From the NCBI GenBank assembly GCA_014885115.2, contig WKLE02000991.1, forward strand, positions 2,925 to 24,703: a stretch of 21,779 bases of DNA. The letters run 5' to 3'. Below the pieces are notes generated by a model, which was not told the DNA's origin, made no database searches, and saw only the letters and a list, made by a program, of their open reading frames with translations. Positions 1-9,023 of the stretch are shown here, in pieces; position 1 is the first letter of the stretch; each line of letters opens with the position of its first letter. The position numbers were made by a program, and so were the translations under genes. This DNA is from Asterionellopsis glacialis. Taxonomy: Eukaryota > Bacillariophyta > Plagiogrammaphyceae > Rhaphoneidales > Asterionellopsidaceae.

Positions 1-2819
<2,819 letters not shown>

Positions 2820-3188
2820 TAATAGGGCTAGAAATTAGATTATGAACTACCACCCTTAAACTCAGTTTAGAGTGGTCCTCTAGAACGCCTAATAAGGAAC
2901 AACTCAATCTAAGAATGCCTACTTGCCCTTTCCACCAGGAATTAAGATTGGTATTATTGTACGAACATATACTGGTACATACTCCCTCAACGTAACATCG
3001 GAACGGAATGCTGTACGACTGATGCTGAACAATTCTTGCAATGGATGTTGGAAGAATTTCAAACTCGATCCATCAACCAAAGCTATGCCGCCATCTACTT
3101 ATTCGTGGGTTTTAATCAAGTCGGGGTCACACATTTTCTAAGTAACCGTATACATGTTGATGGCAAATGCAGACTTTTCAGACTTGTC
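2820..3188. other. Convergent intergenic region, no gene supported
   Basis: These 369 bases separate the stop codons of the converging S1/NKAP and STRA6-like genes, so they must hold both 3' UTRs. Two overlapping plus-strand frames (2923-3141 and one through about 2946-3239) stay open for 70-100 codons. Neither resembles a family I know, and the second opens without an ATG and runs into the 3' end of the STRA6-like gene. I treat both as chance frames or very decayed coding sequence. Confidence 0.5.
2849..2876 (+). other. Hairpin in the 3' UTR of the S1/NKAP gene
   Basis: About 30 bases after the stop codon the sequence can fold back on itself. The inner arms TAAACT and AGTTTA surround a single C, and the outer arms ACCA and TGGT pair across a small asymmetric internal loop (four bases against three). 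It could be a 3' UTR structure or part of 3'-end formation. No function can be assigned from sequence alone. Confidence 0.4.
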
Positions 3189-6100
3189 TTATTTCTGATC
3201 GAATACAGAAACTCTGTTCTCCTCCCAACTTTCTTCTGAATCTATGAGTTTTAAAAACTTAGAGTCCACCAAAGTCATTTTTCCAGATGACCTTATCAAA
3301 GCATGCCGTTTGCGTTCGACATCTGTCATTCGCATTTGCTTTGATCTATACTTTTGCATCCAGGGCATCAAAGCTAAGACATATAGTAGGCGCCAACACG
3401 ATCCTTGTCGCTTGACAAATGTTGGACCTTCATGTAGTTTTATTAGGTAGAGCAGACCCAAACGCTCCAAATATGGATGTCGATGACTCTCATGTAGAAG
3501 AATGTCAACATCGAAGGCCGCGTAATGTTTATCAAGTTGCAGACCAAAGAACGTTACATGAGGGGCTAGGAGGTTTGTATCTATACGACCAATATAAACA
3601 CATGTAATGAGTAGCATACGGACAGCTCTGGCAAAAACAGACCCAATTGCGATTCCAATATTCCAAGCTTCCAGGATCAGAGTTGTTATGTTGCTCACTC
3701 CCAGATCAACTCTGTAAAGACCTGAGTAAGCCCGTTTTCGCACCAAGGTGAGAAAGCTTTTCTTGAGGATCCAGGATACCATTATACCAATCAATACAGC
3801 GAGGAAAGAAAGAGCGTAGTGCGATGTTTCACTCCAAACAAAGAGAAATAGAACGACTCCACAAACCGACCAAACTGTGATTCCAGCAATAAGTGCCCCC
3901 CAAAAAGTGGTGCCGAATAAATTGGATGCAAACCACGCTGATTTTTTGAGACTTGCAAAGCTTGGATCTGTTAGTGGGCTTCCATTGACACCATTGCGGT
4001 ACATTAATGTTTGCGATATGTAACGAGGAAAGAAGGAGCAAAGAATATTAAGAATAGCCATGACTGCACAAACCCAACCAAAAATAATAGCAGTTCTTAA
4101 TTCTTCTTCTGAAACTTGTTTCTTTATTTCTTTGTATAAAAAAGAAAGGATACCACCTTCATATGCTGAAAAGACCTCGATGTATTCCACTGCTCGTTCC
4201 AACTCGATGCCTGTGGTGTTTTTTATGACAGCAGCCATTTGATTGATGAGGTCATTGGAGGCATCAAAAGTTAAGAGAGCTGCGACCTCTCGACCGGCTG
4301 CAAAGGAGGCAACAACACGATCTACCACCCTTTCCTTTGTTGTTTCCTTGTACATTTCCAGGTCTTGGTCAAAATAGTACCCAAACTGTAAGTTATTTGA
4401 CGACAAAAATGAATCGTCTATTTCACTCTCACGATAGATGAATCCCCCACTCTGATTGACGTACATGGCCCGGATGCCCCGTTCGGATTGCAAGGTTTCA
4501 CTAAAACTGGGAGGCTCCTTTTCTTCAAATTCGTTGTGAATGAAGCTCAATAAAGTAAGAAGAACAAAAGTGAAACCGAACAAAACAATCATTTGTCCCA
4601 ATTGCGATAGGACTAAACGTGCTCCAATCCAAACCCCCTCCTTCTTGCAAAGATCTTCTTCAAAATACTTTGTCCACGTCCACCAATAGCCTCCAATGGG
4701 TTCTGTGTCATTTAGTTTCTCTTCAAAGTTTAGTAACGCCATGTCCTGCGAAGTTCTGAATCTAGTCAAATTTCTATCTAAACCGTCTTTAGGCGATTTT
4801 GACGAATCACCATGATGCTGTAAAGCGTGAGTTATAAGACCATTTGACTTCCATGTTGCTGCTTCCTTTATATTGAGTTCTTTTTGCTGTATCGTGGCTT
4901 TCCTGCTGAGGAAACGTACGCCCCCAACATGGTGATGGACAAGGTATCGCAGAAGTAAGACGAATTTCTGTATCAATATTACAATTCCTAAAGTCACGGA
5001 AAAATAGGGTGCCCACATAAGTTCGTCGTCTTCTTTTCTAACAGCTAAGGTGAGAAGAGGAAAAAAGAATGGATGGATGCAAGCAAAATACACAGCCAAC
5101 ATGCCAAGCAAATTCATCCAAAAGTAATGTCCTTTGAAGCCACCATTTCCAGAAGAGGCAAATAGTATGTAACCGCCACCAATTATTCCTAATAGAAAAA
5201 CAAGGCTCAGCCAACTTAAAATCTTCCTACCAAGTTCACATCCAAAGTCCCCCTTACTACATTGGACTCGTTCTTCCACAATTATATGCCCCGAAAAATA
5301 AGAAATAAAACTCAAGTTAAGGGAAATAAAGACCAAAATAAAAAATGATTGCGATTTGAAGGAATCAATGGTAATATCAACACTGTCATAGCTGTTTACC
5401 AAAGTCATGCTGCCCAATCCAGGTTTTGCCAGCGAAGGTGTTGGGCATTCTTCATCTTTTGCGTCATCTGTCTTGATTGGTTTCCTGTTCCTGCAAACCT
5501 TGTCCACCTCGTCGATTCCACCATCTACCAAAGTCAAAAAGTCATCAAAATGAGTACTTCTTGTAGATTCCCATTCAGAAGCATATTCTCCCAGATCGCT
5601 CGTCAATGCTTTCATGAAAGAGTCCCTGTTCAGAACAATGCTATCTCTATCAGACTCGGGATTAAAATCTGCACCAGCGACTTGTTCAATCATTTCTTCA
5701 AGTCCAATGTCGCATATTTCATCCTCCCCGTAAATTTCAAATATGGTACGTAGCACTTTCTTTGATAAAAGTATCTCATCCTTGGAATTATCACCCTCCT
5801 GGATGTGACCAATATCATTTAAAATGATACGAAGAACTCGACCAAAAATACGTTCTTTCTCTTGTTCGACACTTTCATTTTTCTCTGATGTAGATGATGT
5901 TGCAGCTTTGGCTAGAACCGGCAAGATCATCAATGAGGTTAATTGAGGAATATCTAACACTTTTTCAAATAGGTTCGAACCACGAGGATCGCCCGCTAAA
6001 TCTTCCATAATATCCGAATCGATGCGTTTCACAGGAACTGAAACAGCATGCCGGCTAAATAACATAGACTGAATACATTTTGCGCTAATTGTGCCATCCT

Positions 6101-6206
6101 TCTTGACTCCATCGGCTTGATGCAGCGCGGCAATATATTCTAATTCCTTGGTGTCACGGACTGCACCATCTGCCGGCCTCTGGAAGACCAAGTTCGACTC
6201 AAACAT
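3189..6206 (-). CDS. STRA6-like (RBP receptor family) nine-span membrane protein
   Basis: A single frame of 1005 residues starting at the ATG at 6206. Hydrophobic segments lie at about 286-306, 329-351, 362-389, 398-424, 528-556, 703-728, 760-792, 795-817 and 840-873. Nine spans match STRA6, the vertebrate channel that takes up retinol from retinol-binding protein. The stretch after the last span fits STRA6 best: IGRIDTNLLAPHV (872-884), then a Tyr-containing segment and DILLHESHRHP (901-911), then SCWRLLYVLALMPWMQKYR (936-954). These parallel the human order of a GQMDLSLLPP motif, a KIEVSQSHP motif and a C-terminal amphipathic helix. The first 285 residues are soluble, acidic and possibly contain degenerate EF-hand-like pairs (about 25-48 and 150-200), but key calcium ligands are missing. 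A retinoid role is not shown by the sequence. The substrate could be another lipid, or the protein could be only a distant structural relative. Confidence 0.65.
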   Translation of the reverse strand: MFESNLVFQRPADGAVRDTKELEYIAALHQADGVKKDGTISAKCIQSMLFSRHAVSVPVKRIDSDIMEDLAGDPRGSNLFEKVLDIPQLTSLMILPVLAKAATSSTSEKNESVEQEKERIFGRVLRIILNDIGHIQEGDNSKDEILLSKKVLRTIFEIYGEDEICDIGLEEMIEQVAGADFNPESDRDSIVLNRDSFMKALTSDLGEYASEWESTRSTHFDDFLTLVDGGIDEVDKVCRNRKPIKTDDAKDEECPTPSLAKPGLGSMTLVNSYDSVDITIDSFKSQSFFILVFISLNLSFISYFSGHIIVEERVQCSKGDFGCELGRKILSWLSLVFLLGIIGGGYILFASSGNGGFKGHYFWMNLLGMLAVYFACIHPFFFPLLTLAVRKEDDELMWAPYFSVTLGIVILIQKFVLLLRYLVHHHVGGVRFLSRKATIQQKELNIKEAATWKSNGLITHALQHHGDSSKSPKDGLDRNLTRFRTSQDMALLNFEEKLNDTEPIGGYWWTWTKYFEEDLCKKEGVWIGARLVLSQLGQMIVLFGFTFVLLTLLSFIHNEFEEKEPPSFSETLQSERGIRAMYVNQSGGFIYRESEIDDSFLSSNNLQFGYYFDQDLEMYKETTKERVVDRVVASFAAGREVAALLTFDASNDLINQMAAVIKNTTGIELERAVEYIEVFSAYEGGILSFLYKEIKKQVSEEELRTAIIFGWVCAVMAILNILCSFFPRYISQTLMYRNGVNGSPLTDPSFASLKKSAWFASNLFGTTFWGALIAGITVWSVCGVVLFLFVWSETSHYALSFLAVLIGIMVSWILKKSFLTLVRKRAYSGLYRVDLGVSNITTLILEAWNIGIAIGSVFARAVRMLLITCVYIGRIDTNLLAPHVTFFGLQLDKHYAAFDVDILLHESHRHPYLERLGLLYLIKLHEGPTFVKRQGSCWRLLYVLALMPWMQKYRSKQMRMTDVERKRHALIRSSGKMTLVDSKFLKLIDSEESWEENRVSVFDQK

Positions 6207-6467
6207 GGTGCGGGAGGATCAAGGGTCCTACGATATATGATATCATTTATAATACGAAGAAACGAATGATAATACTCGAGAACCGCAGGCGGGGAAGGGC
6301 GATTTTCTCCTGTTTTTGCCCTTGTTTTGTCGCAGTGACAGTATTTTGTGACATCACGGTGAGTTGTTTTTAAGCTTGTGGGTGAAGAGTGATTATACTT
6401 CTAAGCTCAATTCCCAGTATGTCTCTACGGAGAGCTCGCACGTGGAATATTTTACTTCCAAGCTGCA
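6207..6467. promoter_or_regulatory. Upstream region of the STRA6-like gene
   Basis: This is the 5' flank of the minus-strand STRA6-like gene, ending where the inverted-repeat element begins. It contains an AT-rich stretch near 6231-6272. A plus-strand frame starting at 6364 crosses the element boundary and ends at 6660. It has no recognisable features and is not called a gene. Confidence 0.35.
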
Positions 6468-6486
6468 AGGGGCTGCGGGAAAATAC
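6468..6486 (+). repeat. Left terminal inverted repeat
   Basis: AGGGGCTGCGGGAAAATAC, perfectly complementary to the right repeat at 7200-7218. Its GC-rich outer half contrasts with the AT-rich interior. Confidence 0.8.
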
Positions 6487-6766
6487 ATATTATTATTCAT
6501 GACAATGTTAAAATTTCAATTTGATCGTGGAAAAATCAAGAAATCCTTTCTTAAATCTGCTAATTCACTGTTCAATGTATTGTTACATAATATATATAAG
6601 GATATTTCACCTACGGTATTAGGAGCTAGAATAGACAAAGCACTACAGAGTGATTTCTAATTTTCGGATTCTAAAAATGGATTTCTCTAAAAATCCTTGA
6701 AAGTCATGAAATCCATCATAATTATAGACATCCAAAAGTTTACTATCCCTAATGATTCCTAAGTTC

Positions 6767-7029
6767 TACGTGAATATTGTACATTTTCTACGATGCTATT
6801 TTTAATTTCTGCGGGTTCGGATTTCTAGAAATCCTTAAACGTCTAGAAATCCTTTTTAGAAATTCATAAATAGGACTTATTTTCTACCATCTCTACAGTA
6901 CGTGAATATTGTACATTTTCTACGATGCTATTTTTAATTTCTGATGGTTCGGATTTCTAGAAATCTCAAACGTCTAGAAATCCTTTTTAGAAATTCATAA
7001 ATAGGACTTATTTTCTACCATCTCTACAG
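6767..7029. repeat. Tandem duplication, two copies of about 132 bp
   Basis: Copy 1 is 6767-6898 and copy 2 is 6899-7029. Both begin TACGTGAATATTGTAC and end CCATCTCTACAG. By eye they differ at a two-base change (GCGGG against GATGG) and a small change with a one-base deletion (CCTTAAAC against CTCAAAC). So few differences imply a fairly recent duplication inside the inverted-repeat element. Each copy carries the palindromic core TTTCTAGAAA. Confidence 0.9.
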
Positions 7030-7199
7030 AAAGATATCTAGAATTTCTAGAAATCCCTAGAAAGTCCAGAAATCTATTTTAAAAACCAGAAAGATGTAAG
7101 ATAATCTTTTTTCAAGTTGTGTACGATCTTTTAAAGTTGTGGAGCATTTCTTGGACATATTATAATTTCTGCATTATTAAGATAGTAAGTATGACATCC

Positions 7200-7218
7200 G
7201 TATTTTCCCGCAGCCCCT
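7200..7218 (-). repeat. Right terminal inverted repeat
   Basis: Exact reverse complement of 6468-6486. Its last base is also the first base of a TATA-like motif that reads away from the element towards the lipase gene. Confidence 0.8.
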
Positions 7219-7226
7219 ATATAAAT
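7218..7226 (+). promoter_or_regulatory. TATA-like motif upstream of the lipase
   Basis: TATATAAAT lies about 220 bp upstream of the preferred lipase start and exactly at the right edge of the inverted-repeat element. The position suits a core promoter with a long leader, but the motif is short and the local sequence is AT-rich, so chance is possible. Confidence 0.3.
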
Positions 7227-7443
7227 TAGTTCAAGTACAGGGTTAACAGCTGAGACAGAATCTCGATTAATCTCTTCTCATAGATTCAGGTAAGCATAAA
7301 ACGTACCAGGTATACAAAATCGAATAGGGTAAAGATCAAGTTCTTGTTGTGTGCTTGACCCGAACTGATAACATTTTGTGATGCCTCTCTGTCTATTAAA
7401 AAACTGTCGCAAGAAAGACAAGCATCTACGGCTGTTAGTCACC

Positions 7444-8481
7444 ATGAGAGTTACAAAGGTTTTTGCTTGTGCATTGACCATTCTTGTATTGTCATACAAG
7501 TGCACAGGCGATATTATTCCGGATATTCGCAATGACTTTCTAGCCCCTGAAAGAGCGCTTGAGATGGCGTCGTTGGCTCGGATAGTATATAAAATAACAA
7601 ACTCCTCGGTGGACTTCAATACCATAATTCCAGAAGAACATTATCAAACAATCGCTTGGATCGATAAAGGAGGTACAGAAGTCTTAGTTTTAGTGAAAGT
7701 TTCAACGCCTGGTGATAGCAGTAGCAATGACGCTGATTATTGGAGCAACAAAACTTTGTTCGTTCCACATGGAGAAATCATAGTATCATTTCGTGGCACT
7801 GAAGAAACTGAAGATTGGGTTGCAAATTTTGAATACAATCAAGTCCCCTATGGATCTCCAGATTATTTCAACTTTTCTCATCCCATGTACCAACCCTCAG
7901 ATACCGGTGGGGTTGAAGAACTCTCAGTGACAATCCATCAGGGTTTTTCTAAAGTATTTGAAGCTTACAATGATATCCTTGACGTTCTTGAGCCTTTAAT
8001 GAATAACAGAACAAATCTTTTTATTACAGGGCATTCTTTGGGCGGTGCGAATGCTGTACTTTTTGCTTCCTACTATGCCTTTACACATCCATTTGAAAGC
8101 ACCTATGTTACCACAAATGGTGCTCCTCGCTGTGGAAATAGAGGATTCAAATTATTTACAGAACAACTTCGAAATTTAAACATTTGGCGTGTCGTCAATA
8201 AGCTTGATGTAGTAACAAGAGTTCCCTACGATGGTTATGATCATGTGGGCCATTTACTATGGAAGCAAGAAGAAGGGAAAGTGAGAGCATTTTATAACCA
8301 AATTGGAAGTATCAACCGTGGTTATAAGGGTATTCGAGATTTCAGTATAGCACTTATGCGTGTTGATATGGTTGATGTGCTCTTGGACGACCACCGGAAT
8401 GGAGCGTACATAGAATGGCTGGAAGCAGCTGTTCTGAACCCAGAAACAAACTTTACGGATGACTTTGAAAAATATGCATAA
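7444..8481 (+). CDS. Secreted class-3 (fungal-type) lipase
   Basis: An alpha/beta hydrolase of the lipase class-3 family, 345 residues from the ATG at 7444. The nucleophile elbow is GHSLGG within LFITGHSLGGANAVLFASY (Ser198). The likely acid is Asp255 in NKLDVVTRVP, followed by GYDHVGHLLW. The likely base is His317 in LLDDHRNGAY. This Ser-Asp-His order fits Rhizomucor-type lipases that hydrolyse acylglycerols or related esters. Starting at 7444 gives a clean signal peptide (MRVTKVFACALTILVLSYKCTG), implying secretion or entry to the endomembrane system. The longer open frame begins with GTG at 7378, and an ATG at 7381 would add 21 mostly polar residues before the signal sequence, so I prefer 7444. 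Asn-X-Ser/Thr sites fit a secretory protein. No intron is needed. Whether the substrate is triacylglycerol, galactolipid or phospholipid cannot be told. Confidence 0.9.
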   Translation: MRVTKVFACALTILVLSYKCTGDIIPDIRNDFLAPERALEMASLARIVYKITNSSVDFNTIIPEEHYQTIAWIDKGGTEVLVLVKVSTPGDSSSNDADYWSNKTLFVPHGEIIVSFRGTEETEDWVANFEYNQVPYGSPDYFNFSHPMYQPSDTGGVEELSVTIHQGFSKVFEAYNDILDVLEPLMNNRTNLFITGHSLGGANAVLFASYYAFTHPFESTYVTTNGAPRCGNRGFKLFTEQLRNLNIWRVVNKLDVVTRVPYDGYDHVGHLLWKQEEGKVRAFYNQIGSINRGYKGIRDFSIALMRVDMVDVLLDDHRNGAYIEWLEAAVLNPETNFTDDFEKYA

Positions 8482-8548
8482 TAAGGCCTGTGAGGAAGCA
8501 CAATTTAATGCCGGGTGTTGCTAACCATACTTTTCTTGGGGAGATGTC

Positions 8549-8645
8549 CATGTGCTCCTTTTAGACTAACAGAATCGAGCATATGTGAAGTGGGTTCCAC
8601 ATCCAGAAACAAACTTACTGACGATTTTGAAAATTTGACATAACA
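8549..8645 (+). pseudogene. Decayed copy of the lipase 3' end
   Basis: This stretch repeats the last 110 or so bases of the lipase gene (8374-8481) in damaged form. Matching blocks include ATGTGCTC, AATCGAGCATATGTGAAGTGG (like AATGGAGCGTACATAGAATGG), CCAGAAACAAACTT and GACGATTTTGAAAA. Their order is the same as in the gene. A deletion removes part of the middle, and small indels break the frame. It is best explained as the remnant of a tandem lipase copy or a local partial duplication. Confidence 0.65.
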
Positions 8646-9023
8646 AAAATTTCCGAGTATTGTTCGTTATATTTTTCTACTGGCGTTGGAAGGCAAGAGC
8701 CCACCCCCACCCACCCTATCAAAAGACGTGTTAGCGTTGTAAAACACGAGCTGATTTAGCAAAATAAATCCATACATTGCACATATTGTAAACTACAAAA
8801 TTTCATTTACTGATGGTGGTCTATGATAAATATATTGTACTTCAGTCGTTCTTGTCCATTTTCTCAAGTTTAGAGCTACTGCCGTTCTTAAATTTTGATA
8901 CAAAAATGGTTTTGTTTCAGGTCTCACCTATCTGAAATTAGCTACAACACGTTGCATCAACACTCTGTCATCCAGCATGACACGCAAGGGATTTTAAAAT
9001 AATACTTATCCGGGTGTTTCTTT
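8646..9023. other. Convergent intergenic region
   Basis: This stretch lies between the decayed lipase tail and the stop codon of the minus-strand ABC1 gene. It holds the 3' UTRs of both neighbours. Apart from a C-rich patch near 8700-8715 I see no gene, RNA or repeat in it. Confidence 0.5.

Larger units (their letters stand above)
6468..7218. mobile_element. MITE-like element with 19-nt terminal inverted repeats
   Basis: The 19 bases at 6468-6486 (AGGGGCTGCGGGAAAATAC) are the exact reverse complement of 7200-7218. The 751-bp interval between is AT-rich, has no credible coding capacity, and is filled with short palindromes and an internal tandem duplication. Its size, perfect ends and lack of genes fit a non-autonomous DNA transposon (MITE). 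I could not find a convincing target-site duplication: the left flank reads GCTGCA and the right flank ATATAA. The superfamily is therefore unknown, and an old insertion, or an inverted repeat of another origin, remains possible. It lies between two divergent genes, so it may affect the lipase or STRA6-like promoters. Confidence 0.6.

Noticed and set aside
6364..6660. 98-codon frame in the divergent intergenic region
   Set aside because: It runs across the boundary of the inverted-repeat element, has no recognisable domain and shows no neighbouring regulatory context.
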